Source: Siphlonurus alternatus (lineage: Eukaryota; Arthropoda; Insecta; Ephemeroptera; Siphlonuridae). Taken from it: DNA of 64,000 nucleotides. A program made the position numbers and the translations under genes. Position 1 is the stretch's first letter. Every line of letters begins with the position of its first letter. The stretch is taken from assembly GCA_949825025.1 (NCBI GenBank), contig OX463779.1:25092816-25156815 (forward strand), read 5' to 3'. The notes under the pieces are model-generated. The model worked only from the letters and a program-made list of their open reading frames with translations, searched no databases and had not been told where the DNA came from. Below, one piece after another: positions 17,454-32,330 of this stretch.

Positions 17454-19688
17454 TCTATGTACAGTATATTTTACTGCTTCACTTAATAAACAACACGATT
17501 TACTTTAGTAAACAATATATAATTTATCATTTATATTTCTTCATTGGCATTGAAAATTTAAAAGTAATTTTAAATAAGAATCTCTTACTTTTCATATCTG
17601 TAAGTTATATGTCTTAAAAATAGTCACACAGTTATCCATGGGTGGTCCATACAACATTATAATCTCCGTGTGTCTTCTCGTAAGAACGAGATACAACTAG
17701 TGAGATACCAGCAGTTACCATTGTCTCAATCTGTAGTACCCAGCAGTGCACGAAACTGCCTTCAAAAGTATACTGAGAGAACAAAACCAACTCACCTTTA
17801 AAAATCCCTTCTGCATCTTATCGTTATTATCTCTGCCCACATCTCACAACAACATAAACAACGTAATTTTTTGTTTGTTTTGTGTTTCACCATCATGATG
17901 TGTGCTGTTTTTTATTTTTGTGTTTGTGTTGAAAGGAGTTAAGTGTCGTAAAGTTGGTACAGAATGGTCCCATCAAGCTCGTGCTGCTTTTTAGAACTTA
18001 AGGGCTTTCTAACGTTAAAATTCTTTTACTTGAGTAGTGAGATTGACGCGGGCGCTCCCATTGTCATATACTAGTCATGCTCGGCAGGTATATGGTGTCA
18101 AACTGTGGAATTACAGGTAGATGTCCTGTCTAGCTGTGGATAATTTGTTATAATATGGAAATATACAACTAGAGAAATTTCTTTTTTTAAAGGTATTAGT
18201 GTCATTGAAAAGGAAGATATAAAAAACAATTTATGAATAAGAAAAAAAGAACAAGTTTTTAATACACGACATATTTCCTTATTATATATTACTTAATTAA
18301 GTTATGAGAGCATATATTTTTTTAATATTATAAGTTAAAAAATTGGCACACGTGTATGATGTTATTATTTGATTAAAATACATATTATAAAAAAAAAATA
18401 TCACGCATATTTCAAATCAATTACTTTTCATGCTGACAAGCTGTATAAAGTTTCTCGTTATATAGTATACACGTATAAGAGCAGTATAACCCACCACCAC
18501 CGAAGTAATATTATATAAGGAGGGAGAGGTACCACCATCACCGTTTGCTTGCAAGCAGCAAGAGAGTTTCTAACACAATTAACGTAGAAATTTTGTAATG
18601 AACCGCTCGTTCAGGTTAATGGTCTCATTATCATATTTCATGACGGGAGGAGGAGGCCCTCCCCGATATCTGCCGAGCTGCTGTTGCTACTACTACCATA
18701 GCCCCGCCGCCAAGAGCTCCAAGGCACACATACTACCAACCTATACCCACCCTCACTTTACCTTAAACTCTAAGCAAACTCATCAAAAACCGTTTGAATT
18801 TTAGAATAACAATTTTCCAACGTAAATTAAACTCTAGTGAGAAAATTTGAAAATTTTCCAATCATAATCTATACAATAAAGTCATAAAAAAAATGTTTTG
18901 GCTTCTAGTTACTTTATAAAATGCCTATAGCAAGAAACCAAAATAATAATTAGTAAAAATGTATAATGTATAATATGCAAAAATCTTATTAATACGCATT
19001 TTATTTTCAACACATAGTTAAAATTCAAAATATAGATTCCTGTAATTTAACATTAAATATGTTTTCTAATTATTTGCTTATGAATTATATAATTAATTAA
19101 TTTTAACTGTACAATGATTTTGCTTGTGTTGAAATTGAAACGATTTGCAAAATTATGAGTACAATGAATTTCATTACAGCAATCGATTACAAACTAATTC
19201 AATGCATAGATGGGCATAGTTTTTTATTTTGCTGGCTCAATCTTGAATCAATTTCAAACTGTACAATACTGTACAAGTAGCTAGATTGCGATTTCAATTA
19301 CTTACTACATGAGCATTTTTTTTTTTAATTTAAATTATGCCTTTGACCAAACATAGTTACTATAAAGTTACATTATATAACAATTTCTAAATTTCTATCA
19401 AAATTTACAAAAAAGGTTTTAAAATTTTTCAATTCATTCATTGAAAACGAATTTTCAAAAAAAAAAAAAAGATTTCAAAGTAATGAAATAAATGACAAAA
19501 AAAAAGTAAAATAAATATAGAACCACATTACCATTTTGTAATCAATTGGAATAACATTGTGAAAGCCTCACTCATTCTATATACGGAAAACGAGGAGAAC
19601 GATGGTATTCAGGCAGCTCGTTTTATTATCTAAACTCAATTTTCATGTGAATGAAAAACTAGCAAAGCGTGGAATGGGTGGCAAATTC

Positions 19689-19708
19689 CACACACACACA
19701 CACACACA
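19689..19708 (+). repeat. (CA)10 microsatellite
   Basis: Ten perfect CA units. Confidence 0.95.
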
Positions 19709-22169
19709 AAATATATTTCCCTCAGTTGAGTGATCCTCGTGTATTAAAGGTTCCAATATGGGATTTTGGGGTATACAGTATACACGAAGGGGAAGGAGGT
19801 TTTTGCTATTAGAGCTCAGCGAGGCGACGCAGGACATAGACATGGTGATGTGGTGGTGACTGCAGGGCTGTATATATATAGTTGAAACTGCAAAACCAAT
19901 TGAAGGCGACTTTGATGTGATCACTTTCCATTTAGTCCAGCCATGCAAGCTAAACATTGCTAGGCAGCAGCCACCCCATATCCAGTAGCCACACACACTT
20001 TTTTTTTTTATTTTTTTTTTAAATAGCAAGCTCTCGTAGTGTGTGTGATGGGTATGAAAACAATGAGAGGACATGTACTCTTTCTATCGTGACAATGAAG
20101 CCAGCAACAAGTCGCTGAAATAACCTGCTGCCAGGTGGTCGTTTACTGGGATGGTAATTGTTATGTGATATTTTTCAATTGTCGATTTGAATTTCAAATT
20201 TACAAAAATGTTTTTAAAAACAAACAATTAAATATTGAAATAACTAATGAAATTTAATAATGGCTCATTATTAAAAATGACAATAAATTTAAGAAAATTG
20301 TATTTATTAGTATGGTTTTCTACAATAACAGGTAAAATTTTCTCAGTGTAATCGGTTTTGGATTTAATGTAATAAACTAAATTTTACACTCCAGGGAATA
20401 AACCACAACTTTAATCATTATAGATTATGTGTTTGATTTTTGTTTCCAAAGCCACAAGTTTTAAGAACATTTAACATATCCCACGTTACTTCAATGTTTA
20501 TTTTATTAACTTTTCAATTTAGAAAAAAAAAAATGATATTACTAAACAACATAACACCTGTGGAAAAACTAAATTATAAATTATTACCTCAATTGTTGTA
20601 TTTTAACAATAGCAAACAATTATCTCCAGACATAAATGGGTGACGAGTATTATTTATTATAGTCTTCATAAATCGTAATTTTTTTTGCTATATTCAAGGA
20701 CATCAAGGTAGTATTTTCTCGTTGCATAATTTATGTTGGTATGATCACGATCACGCTCAGAACCTTGGCCTCCGTGACACGGCGGGTGAGAAAGGTGTGA
20801 AGTCTTTCAAATTATAACTTTCATTCCTCTCTTTTGAAAGGCATCAATGTTAAGAGCAAAAACCTAACATTAAAATTTTATCTTATATAATACATACACG
20901 GCAGCAGGGTAAACGCTATAATACATTATCAAATAATGGTCTAACAAAAAAAAATACAATAATAATATTATAGATAATATGAATACCATTCAATATATGT
21001 ATACAATTTTAAATCCGGATGTTTGTTATCTTAATAATAGGTATATATTATATATTTTTTTTTAAGTAGTCAAAAGCGGCATCTAAAGTTTATGTATATA
21101 TTGAGTGACGAAGCAATATTTCATGGGCATCTTGATAATGACATCGTAGCTGGTATTCGTCGTCAAATTCAATTTTTGTATATCGAGTTTGGTTAGTTTA
21201 AAAGCGTTGATCTGGTAACAATGGTCGCGATAGCAGCGCCCCGCGGCCCCATACCTCTAGTCACTGATGGTATCTAAATATATTATATTTATATATGCCG
21301 AGTTTTTCTTGCATGCTGAGAACTCTCTGGGCTTGCCTGAGGGTCACGCTCATCGGCCGCCCGCTAGCTCGCAGCTGTAAAACCACCATCCACCACCATG
21401 ATGCTGGTGCTCCGTTCTCCAAACATGATTGACTTGGGTACACGCTGTATAACAGCAGCAGTCATAAAATGGGGAGGGGTCTTTTACTATTATAATATAT
21501 CTTATTGCATGGGAAAATAACAACTTGAAGAAACTCATAACAAGAGTGTAAAAAGTGAAAATTAGAATGTTTTAACGGTGTTTATCATGTTGAAAGTAAT
21601 ATATCCATAACTTTATTCTTTTTAAGTTCTTTAGTCATGTGGTATATATACAAAAAGGGAACCTGCTTTTTTCAAACTTTTTTTTTTAAGCTTAAATAAT
21701 AATAAAAAAATTCTACTGCTTGAGTAAGGTGAAAGGTATTAAAAATGTGTGTTTTTAAATATTTCATCAGAGAGATTCTATTCCTATAAATTTCAAGGTT
21801 ACAAAAATATCATATTTAAAATTCCGTTTAGTTCATTTTTTAACAATTTTTAATACTGAGAACATATTTATTTTTATTCCTATATAACATCATATTATAG
21901 TGTTTTTATTTGTGATAATTATAATTATATTATATAAAGATTTAATAAATAAATACATTTTTTTATATAACTGAAAGTCTAGATTTTGCACGGTTTTGAG
22001 CAAGTTATCTGTTATCACAGAATCTGAAATAAGAAATCTTATTGTGGTCAATATTTCATTGTATACAACAAAAAAATACAAAAAAACAAGATGTAACAGT
22101 AAACAACGGGTGAAACACTTGTCTATATAAAATTTATGTTCATCAATAAACTAAACGTCAATCAAATGT

Positions 22170-22191
22170 AAAAAAAAAAAAAAAAAAAAAA
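22170..22191 (+). repeat. (A)22 run
   Basis: Uninterrupted A homopolymer. No retroposon body was recognised before it. Confidence 0.9.
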
Positions 22192-22514
22192 CTTTGCGCT
22201 GTAACAAACAACGATACAAGAGAAATCTGTCAAAACACTAGCGTACAGTAATTATTTACGACACAGTTCATGCTCTCTCAATCTCCCTCGCCACTATAAA
22301 TCGCTGCAGTAACAACGAGGCTCTCTGCCTGTATACCTACATGTTATCGCAATGATGTACGCATGTTGAGGTCACTACAATTTGACCCGGTGCGAAAATA
22401 TTATTATTGGCGGATATGAGCTAGTGCCCTTCGGTAAACGCTCTGTAATATTTTGAGAGACTAACATTATAGTGGGGGATAAAACATATCGTCGTTAATA
22501 AATCTGATATTTGG

Positions 22515-22800
22515 TGGTATGCTATGGAGGGGGCTACTACCTCTTATCTCATGCCCGGCCGCTCTCGCAGCTACGTTCGCGGCGGCAACTGCGTGTTTCG
22601 GAGTCGTGACCGGGCTGCTTGCCTCGAGAAAAAACCCGCCTCAAGGAGGAGAGCTGACCCTGAGGCTGCACGCTAGCAACCGCTCGTTACCTGGTCCCCC
22701 CACCCCGCCCCCTGAGGCCCCCCGCCCCCGCTGGCCGGCCATCTAGCTGCGGCGGTACAGTGAAGCGAAGAGAGATGAAGCGAGCCGTGAAAATCATCGC
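22515..22800. other. Most GC-rich island, possible cryptic promoter or exon
   Basis: About 285 bp with dense GC and many CpGs, including a run of C-rich proline-type codons at 22695-22740. A plus-strand frame of 75 codons (22519-22746) and a minus-strand ATG (22743) that stays open for 17 codons to a CCAG/GTAACG donor both occur. The minus option has an in-frame stop directly before its ATG. Neither product is recognisable, and no Inr/DPE pair was found. Confidence 0.3.
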
Positions 22801-25800
22801 GTCACACAATCAGAATTATTGTGGCAAAATTATATCAGCCATGCAGAAACCTAGATTTTGCTTTTTTGACGTGCATGTATAGTAATTATTATTATATTAT
22901 ATTCACAATGCTACGTTATAAAGCAGATGGAATTTAAATAATAAAATATATATAAATATAAAAATCTTGACTTCTCTTTTTTATAAAGCCTGTTTTTTTT
23001 ATATATAACAAAAGCACGAGAATTTATATGTAGATATTTTTTAACATCTGGCATTTATAAAATATTTTTACATTTAATTCATTTGCAATGTTAAAATATT
23101 ATGTGACTTTTAAATTTATAGTGCCTGATTACTTGTTACAATATACAAAAAATTTAAATTTTGAAATAAAACTAAAAGATTACAAAAGTTCATTGCTGTA
23201 TTAAATATAGAACATTAAAAAAAAATGTAAGAACATTCTTTTCTTTAATTTCAGAGTCTATGTAAAGTATGTAAACTATATAGAGTTAGTATAAAAATAT
23301 AACCATTTAAATAACTTTCTTGTTATATATTCTTTTGAACGTATTATATACTTTAGAATTAAATTAGATCATTAATTTTATACGACCTTCTCAAGTGCTA
23401 TACATTCTTTTTAAAAACTATTCAACGTGAATTCCATATATAATTATTTAAAAATCAGAGTATGTTGAATTGAAGAATGTATAAGTTGTATAAAATAATG
23501 GCAAAATTGCTATAAGTCATAGCAGACGTTTAAAAAAAGGTACCTTCTTATACATGAAAGAAAAAAGGTATTAAAATTTAATTATTGATGAAATTATTTT
23601 AAATTTAGTTCCTATTTTTGATACAATTCAGACTAAATTTAATCTTTTTATCCTATTTATATATTTTTTTATAATTGTTGGATTAAAACAAGGATAAGCT
23701 TAAATTATATTTTAACCATATATTATGCAGTACTACATGATTTTTTAAAAGTGTCTGAAAGAATGTTCTCCTTTATTCTAGGTGCATGCTCTGTGCAGTT
23801 ACAGCAGTAATTGGCCGCACTAACAAGTGTGTGCTTGTAACCTCTTCGCGCCACCTGCCATACCAGTCATGCAGACTACGTTATATTATAGCAGCTAGAC
23901 CGCGATCCTCGGCAGCAATTACTGGCCGCCACTCAAAAGATTACACAGTCCCACGTAAAAAAAAAAAATACCTTGTCTCTAACAAACCTAGCAATTTTCA
24001 AGACCCTACAATGACGTATTGGATCGGTCTTTTGTAGCTATACTATTAATAAAACAATGCTTTAATAGCTCTCAAATTAAAGTTAAAAAAATTATGTATA
24101 TATAGTATGAGTAAGAAAAAGAGGGTTATAAGGGTATTGTTATAATAATGTAGTATGATAATTATTATTCCGGTGTTTTTGAGGCCGGTGTTAGCTTAAT
24201 TATGCAGGTTATACTGCAGTGAGCGTGGAGGTGGGTAGCAATTATTACCTCTACTGCCTATGATTCTAGTGAGCTTTACATTGCTCCCTGCTGTGTGGCT
24301 ATGCCAGCATCTATGTCCAAACGTTCTCAGGCTTATTATAACTTATAGCAGGTATATATGGAGGGGGTGTTCGTAGGATAAGATATATCGTATGCAGCCA
24401 TTAATGCAAATTAATTTTATTAATGCATTATATTCATAAAAAAAAATTAAAAATACCTGTCAACAAAGAATGAAATTTATAATATAGAGGGGAAAAAAAG
24501 GTTTATCAATTGAAATGATGAAGATTGACATGCACAGATTATAATACAAGACAGTTTAGCCAATCAAGAATAACATGACTTATCATTTCAATAGTTTAAA
24601 TTAAAGAATAGATCACAATCTATTAAATATAATATAAATGAGCTTTCTTTACAACTAAAAATGACAAACAATAATTGGCAATAATTTCACTATACAAACT
24701 TAAAAAAAAAAAAGAGAATATTTATTTTTAAACGTTCCAAAAATTTAACTTGAACAAAAGAAATAATTAAATTAAAAATACTATTACATTCTTATTAAAA
24801 AAACACAAATTTAATTTTTACCGTTATTAATTTTTCATTTTTTCTTTTCTTTTTTATACAACTCAATTAAAATATTATTATACAAAAGTTTTACTATTTT
24901 ATAATTTCTTACAATGTAATAAAAAAATATATATAACCTGTTAGAAATGATTCTATTAAAAATCTTTTAATGAAACTATTTTGCAATCAACATATAATAT
25001 AAAAACTTCTTTAATAAGAAGAAAAAGTAAGAAAAACTTTCATCCCTCTCTATATATAATAAGAAAGTTGTAAGGGTGACTCACACAACGGTTTTGTGTG
25101 TATTTCTCATTAGTGTTCGCGTGATATATCCACTAAGGAGGGAGGGAGGGGGTTGTCAAGACATTAGTTGGCGTCATTGGGGAGTAAGAAAAGAGCAAGA
25201 AGACATCATATCAGGTCGCTATTTAATGAGTAAGAAAGCCAAAGCAAGTTCTGCTGCTAATGAAGGTCCGAGAAGCGAGACCAATCAATGCCGTGAGGAG
25301 GTCTATCAGCAAGAAGAGCCGTGAGACTAAGCTGGTTATAAGTTGCGATGTATAGCTTATAGCCTGCACGCCTCACCTATGATTACAACGTTTGTACAAG
25401 ATGAGTGTGTATATTATATAAAAAACATTTGAGTTTTTTTAAAATACTTTTGTTCGTGTAGAAAATTATACAAGCAACAGTGCAAAGAAAAAAAATATAA
25501 TAATATATAGAGAGAGTTAGATATATAATTACCTCATATACAAATCTTTAGAAAAATTCATCATTAAGTATTAGAGGCAATTTGGGCTCGATTGTGTACG
25601 AATTTAGAGGGGAGGGGATCATCTGACAGCTTCTATGTAACCAGATGAATACCCGACTATATTATAGAGAAAAAGAGGATGGGCCTGTAGTGCTGACAGC
25701 CAGCCGTGTGAGATCAGCATGCTGCAGCAGCAATTTGATTGCATTGCCCATTATATTGTGTGCCTTTGTAATATTACTGCACAATACTTTACCGTTATAT

Positions 25801-26109
25801 TATATAATACAATCATATATTATTAATATATAGTACGTGAGTCTTCAAAATAAATATTATATGAAATAATTAATTTTATTTTTAAATTAAGATTTTTTAT
25901 ATCTTTTTGATTATGTTTAAATACCTTATGAAAGTTATGAAGATAATATTTTAGTTAAGTAATTAGCAATTTTTTTTAGCAAAATATCATTATAAATGTT
26001 GAATAAACACGCAATGTATAAATTTAACAAACACAATTTATTAACATGCCCTAAACAATAAACACATGAAATAAAGCTTTTTTTTTTTTAAACACTATCA
26101 TATAATATC

Positions 26110-26196
26110 TATCTGGACATAGGACTGTTTTAGAATCACCGGCCAACTGTTATTTTATGTAACAATCGGGAAATATAATAAATAAATAAATAAAAT
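26110..26196 (+). mobile_element. Short LINE-like 3' tail remnant
   Basis: TTTTATGTAACAATCGGGAA followed by a short ATAA array (26172-26194) is a weaker version of the same tail pattern as at 48.4 and 61.3 kb, in the same orientation. Confidence 0.25.
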
Positions 26197-26454
26197 CTGT
26201 ATTTTTTTTTTAATTTTGACTAGCTAATGATATTGTTAAATATACCAAACTCCCTACAGAATAATATATTATTATATTATTATGTATGTTTTGACAACAT
26301 AAACTCTTGATCGTGGCCAATAATAAGAAAATTACCAACTTTATAGAAACTCATTTACCCAGTTTAATCATCATTCTTACTCGTCTTATTTTATCTTACG
26401 AACAATTCGTGACCTTTCCTTTTTATTTCTCATCAAGTTCCAGCAATTTTAATT

Positions 26455-26645
26455 AATTGCGGCTTGCGCGATTCAATCTAGGAGCCGGCAAAGTAGAGCG
26501 GGTCTTGATGCCACGACTCATCGTGCGCCTCGTGCGGCACGTTGCGTGGACGTGCCGGCACGCGGCGCTGCATTACATGCCCTGCAGTGCCCCCCTCTTC
26601 CCCAACGGTCCTCCCCCCGGCGAAATATCCACGACACGACTGGTC
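26455..26645. other. GC-rich island, unassigned
   Basis: About 190 bp of GC-rich, CpG-rich sequence with open frames on both strands (66 and 83 codons, overlapping) and no recognisable product. The borders with AT-rich flanks are abrupt. Confidence 0.25.
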
Positions 26646-27276
26646 ATTACTTACTAGATAACATTGTATTGGAAGATGTAAAAAAAAAAAAAAAAGTTTG
26701 TATTTTATTTTAAAAAGTAAATTTTGCACCCTCGAATTTTCTTATAGGGTGCAATGATGCAGTAAAAATTCCTTTATAACTTTCTATTTTTACGTAATAC
26801 ATAAAATTTTATGTACTGGTAATTTAATATGTTTTTAATCTGTAAATGAAGATGTAAATTTTAAATTAATTATATATACGAGCTATTATAATTTATAAAA
26901 TACAGCTTGCATGGCTTAACTTATATTATAGTCATGGCATTAAAATAAAAGGCGTTGTTTCAGGAGGACGGAGAGGGAAAAAAAACAACCTATAAACTAA
27001 AAGAATAAAAATTTAAAACAGCATCACTGAATCTTATGGAAACCTCTCCCTTTTCATTAAATTGTGTGGTAGTTATTCTTTTCAGTATCATTTTCACTAT
27101 ACAATAAGAAATATGCATGAGGTAGAAGCACAATGTACATTATGAGTTAAAAAGAAAGAAGGAAAAAAATTTAATTTAAGAAACATATAAAACACTCTTT
27201 TTTTTTTTTTTTTTTTTCAAATTCCTCAACATAAATAAATTGACAATTTCTTTGTTAAAAGTTTGGAGATTTTTTT

Positions 27277-27292
27277 ATTGTGACGTCACAAT
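27277..27292. promoter_or_regulatory. 16 bp palindrome with perfect CRE
   Basis: ATTGTGACGTCACAAT is a perfect 16 bp palindrome centred on TGACGTCA (27281-27288), the full-consensus binding site of CREB/ATF bZIP dimers. It lies in AT-rich DNA with no gene identified nearby. Confidence 0.4.
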
Positions 27293-27593
27293 CAGTTGCC
27301 ATGGGCTATATATATTGTTATCCTTTATGAATCATAATCTGAGAGGATTATGCCATGTGTTTCGTCAAGTAAAAAGTAGCCTCTAGGAGTTCTCTGCACC
27401 CCACACCTCAGTAGAGTCAAAACCCTCGCGGCCACCACCCTCAACACAATTCGGGGCAGAAAGGAATGACAATCTTCCACCCTTCCACATGCATTAAAAT
27501 GATTCATGCCAATAAAAATGACTTTAGCTTGTCGCCAGAATAGAACGTAAATAACGTCGAGAAAAACGACTTTTTCTTCGTTGAGAAATCTTT

Positions 27594-27597
<4 letters not shown>

Positions 27598-27678
<81 letters not shown>
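27598..27678 (+). repeat. (CT)n microsatellite
   Basis: About 81 bp of perfect CT repeat. Confidence 0.97.
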
Positions 27679-27680
<2 letters not shown>

Positions 27681-29284
27681 GAGAAGCAAAGCAAGCAAAG
27701 AACATAGAGGAGACTTTGCAATAACTTATACACCGGCAAAAGTTAAGAACATTCATTGTTTACATTACCAATGTAAGCAAAACCAAGACAATTTATTCAC
27801 AAGTGGCTTATTTTATTTTTAATAGTTTCATATCTATGTTGTAAATGTTATTTTTTTTTGTGAATAAAAGGAATGAAATTACAAAGAAGTGTTCTTTTGA
27901 TCGATAAGATAAGAAATTATAGCCTCACCTATTATTATTACTACTACTATACAGCAGAATAAATGTTGTTCATATATAATTATACATCGTAAAAGTGTTA
28001 GTTTTAATGTGTTAACCTCACATTCTTTTTAATCATTTGAAATATTTTATTTTTTGGTTATTTTCTACACACTGCATCCAGATAATATTTGTAAATATAA
28101 AAGTAATTAAGATAATAGCTATTTATACGAATTAAAAATTTAACCGTACCATTAAATTACTAATTTTAAGGTCATAATTACAATTAAATGTGAAATTACA
28201 TAATTATTTTCTTCATTATTTTACATTATTTATGAGTTTTTTAATTATATATTATATTTTAAAAACAAAAATCTAAAATCACTTAAAAAGCATGCTGTAT
28301 AAAAATCTGTTGTAACAATCTTTTTAAGCTTATACTTTGAGAGGATAAAGGAAAAGAAGCTACAATAGTTTTGATCCTCTAGTACTTCCCATAAACATTT
28401 TGAGCGACCACGCCTATAATATGAAAAGCAACATGCACGATATAACCACGCAAGCGAAACCAGTGGGACATGCAAGCATGACTAGCTAAACAGCAGCTAA
28501 TGACGCTCTTTGTGTACATTATATTCCCTTCCTATATATTATATATATAACGTGCATTATTGTGTATACGTTCGGACAGAATTAATATTAGAACACATCA
28601 CTTCAAACAAGTCTCTCTAATATGATACGTTTTAACACGTTTTATATATAATTATTTCAATTCACGTTTAAGGGATGTAAAGATATATTATATAATAATT
28701 ATTATAAAGTAGCCACACCCAGCATTGGTTATTGCAGTACATTAATTAATGGTTACACGTAATCCTAATATGGACTTGTTCTCTTTTGCTTGACTCATCT
28801 CTCAGCAGCATGAACCAGCGGGTGTTACTGAGTGTTTTCCGGCACTTCTCGCATATGATGAAGGGTTAGTTTAATGTGATGCTATATATATAATATATAC
28901 TATACATACATATATATATACTGTCGTTGCTGTATTATACCTGCTTGCTTCTTGCTGGAGAACGGCTTACTCCGAACACAACTCTGCATGCATTATCCCC
29001 GGACCTTACTTTGTTAGTCTACGTTTCACCATAGTTTCAAGGTACGTAATTTCTTCTTTAGGTTACATTACGTGACAGGTAATTTAAATATTCGCCAATG
29101 ACTTAATTAACATTTTATATCTAGATTTTAGTATGTAAGGTGGGAATTAATAAAGAGGTTTATATTTTTATTAATTAAATATCTTGTTTAAGGTTTTCCT
29201 GAAAATGTACTATACATAATAGTTTCTCTATATGGACCTCTTATAACCCGAGTCTGCTAGGTTAGTTTTAGAGTAAACTTACGA

Positions 29285-29286
<2 letters not shown>

Positions 29287-29366
<80 letters not shown>
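29287..29366 (+). repeat. (CT)n microsatellite
   Basis: About 80 bp of perfect CT repeat. Confidence 0.97.
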
Positions 29367-29368
<2 letters not shown>

Positions 29369-30134
29369 GCCAAAAACTTGGTATACACAAGAAGTCTCTT
29401 CTTCGCTCTCCTCTCCCACGCTCCTGTCTAAAGGTAACAACTTTGCAAGTATATATATCAGAAAAGTAGAGAGAAACTAAAACTAACAAAAATATACAAA
29501 AGCACATGCATATATATATTTTTTTTTCTTCACTAAATTTTATCTTACTTAAATATTCAGAGCTCGTATAAAGAAATCCAATTACCACGACGAGTTATGA
29601 CAGTTTTTACGCATGCTGTGCGGCGGCTTGCGTCACGTCTCTGACGGACACGCTCACAAGATTGCTTGATAAGAGAGAACATGAAGCTGGTGAGATTTAT
29701 CAGCCAACTATACCCTCACATACATCAACCCTATCGTACTGTGAAAATCTAAAAAAATAAAAAATTCGCGGCCAGCATGCAAAATAAAATTTTAAAAATA
29801 TAGTTGATTGACAGGAAAATAAAAATGTAGTTAATTTTTTTTGTTAAAGAAGGAAAAAAAAAAGAGAATGAGAGAGATAATTACAAACTTGATACATGTT
29901 TTAAATTTAATTATAAAAATATCTTCCCTTTCTCTAATGTAGCCTACTATATTCAACGTTGATTAAATTACAAAGCTACATGAGCCTCAATATAAAAACT
30001 AATAGCGTTTTACACTGGGATCTGAAAAAAAAAGAGACTACCATAAGCCTTATATTTAAAACATCATGAGCATCGGTTCTCGACAGGCGAATCAAATTAC
30101 GATGAAACACGGGTGTAATTAAACGCTGTATCTA

Positions 30135-30892
30135 TAGTCCAGGAATATTAGGACGAAATGCATAAGCGAGGTCGGCAAAAATAGTAAGAAGCTGAAATTT
30201 GGTACACATATGCCTGGATAGTACACGAGTTCCCAAAAAAAAGTCCCCTAAAATCCCCTTTGAGGAAACAAAATTACGGGACATTTCCCGGAAAAACATA
30301 GTATTTATCAAAAATATTTTATTTCTAGTCAACCAACGATCATGCATGACTTGATAAAATGTTAAATTAGAACTAATTTAGCACAAAACACTTTCCAAAA
30401 AAATTATCCCTCTTCAATGAATAGTTTCCAAAATATCCCTGAAATTTACAAGGGGAATATTATTAAGGGATTTTGAGTTTCAAATTACTCTGCAAATATG
30501 CGAAGTATCAAAAATAATGCCATTATAAAACATAATTTGAATTAAATATTTTATACAATGCAGTTTATTTGAAAGCGCTAATGCGTTTCGTTTTTGAGTT
30601 ACGGGATTTTGGAAATCTTTTAACAATCAAAAAGTGGGCGTGGCCCGGCTCCATGTATGTATTATGCTTTGTATAAATGAGGAAAATATCGTGCCTCTTT
30701 ATAGTTGACATGGAGTGTGTGACACCACAAACAAATTTGACCCTTCCATACCCCCCCCCAAAAAAAATACCCCCACCCCCTACCCCCGTTTAAAAAAAAA
30801 TAATATTATGGATGAATTTGTGTCTGGAAGATTAAGATCGTTGGAATAAAAAATTAAATAATGCTATTTTTATACACCCTCCTATACCTCCC
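30135..30892 (+). repeat. Left arm of foldback element
   Basis: It matches the reverse complement of 32331-33082. The outermost 50 bp differ by an indel of about 11 bp, after which the match is nearly continuous. It includes C-rich runs near 30751-30786 and 30901-30910. Mirror-image ORFs at 30132-30347 (minus) and 32881-33069 (plus) are simply the two copies of the same arm segment. Confidence 0.85.
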
Positions 30893-32330
30893 TTTTGCAT
30901 CCCCCCCCCACATAAAAATAAATTTTAGGAAAACGCATTATTAAAAAATACATATTACATTTTAATATTTCTTGCATGTATATTTTAAAGTATTAATTAA
31001 CGTTTTCTATAAAAGTATTCTTTTTGGTAATAATAATCGTAATGACTATAAAATATAAATGACTTTGTTATTATTTATTTATAAATGCTTGGACCAGATC
31101 AGAATTATATGGCATTCCGAAGAGTGTACATACATCGAAGAAGAAATGTTAAGAATAATCATTTTTGCAATTAACGAAATATAACATTAATTAAAATATA
31201 GTCACGGAACACAACCTTTTCAAAAATTGGATACATACACTATAATATTATATTATAGCATATATGAGTTATTATGCTTTTAATGTTAATTAATTTTGAT
31301 TATATTATATAACAGAAACATAAAACTATCTGTTATTTTATCTGTGTAATTATCTGTTATGGCATTTACTAAGAATCATTTAAGATAGAATCATTACATT
31401 TAGATTTTTCAACAGCATTATTATGTTGCATTTAAAAAAAGTTGATTTATATTTTATAAATATATTACCTCCCCATAAATCAGCATGATACGAGCATGTG
31501 ACGTACCATATATTTTTATGAAAAACTTTTAACCATAAAAATTATCATACATTCATAATTATTTTATTATATAATTAAATTGAATGTATTTTACTCTTTC
31601 TAGTATACTTCAAGTTATAAACGTTACAATTTTAGTACCTACTGAATTATTAAATCTACTCATATTCCGTATGAAGTTAACACTTTCTAGACACTCGATT
31701 TATGAAATCAATCATTGAAAATTAACTTATGTATATAATTATTATATTGGGCAAGGTTTACAAACATACAGATACTGACCTCTATTGATACATAATTTAT
31801 TTTCGAGTTGGAGCTGACAAATTACGAAGATTTCTAAATTGTTTACAGCTAGTAATTTTATATTACGAATACAATTCAAATGTTGTGAACAAATATAAAA
31901 AGAATATATTACATATTTTATGGTAACAAAAGGAAATGACTTTAATTTTAATTCGATCGTAATCGCGTATCATACGGTGGACAAATTAATTTATTAGTTA
32001 TTTAGGAAATATCAGCTTTATGTATATTCGTATAATACGGTAAAGCTGAGTCAAGGAATGTGTACCTACCGATTCATTAAACAAATTATAGATTCCACCT
32101 TTAGTTATAAAAGCATGCGATTATTATTAATGCATTCACATATATAATATATTAATTAATTTGTCTTCTTAAAATTATAAGAACTAAAATAAAACGTGAC
32201 GAACGAGAATTGTATGGTGATAATGTTCATTGTTTCATATAATTTATATAAATATGTTGTTTAGGTGCAGCTAGACTATCGTTGTTATTGGAAGTAGGGG
32301 GAGCGGGAAGGGGTCAGTTGAATGGGGTTG
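30893..32330. other. Spacer of foldback element, no gene seen
   Basis: About 1.4 kb of AT-rich sequence with no ORF of note and no recognisable transposase motif. It holds a short G-rich tract at about 32291-32340 next to the right arm. Confidence 0.6.

Larger units (their letters stand above)
15300..30130. other. AT-rich non-coding sequence with frequent GC islands
   Basis: Islands occur at about 15790-15990, 16270-16750, 21200-21470, 22515-22800, 23790-23990, 25130-25330 and 26455-26645, plus microsatellites and one LINE-like tail. Short open frames here mostly start at non-ATG codons and lack recognisable domains. Confidence 0.45.

Noticed and set aside
19643..20074. 143-codon minus-strand frame
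   Set aside because: It contains the (CA)n array and A/T runs; no signal, domain or splice structure supports it.
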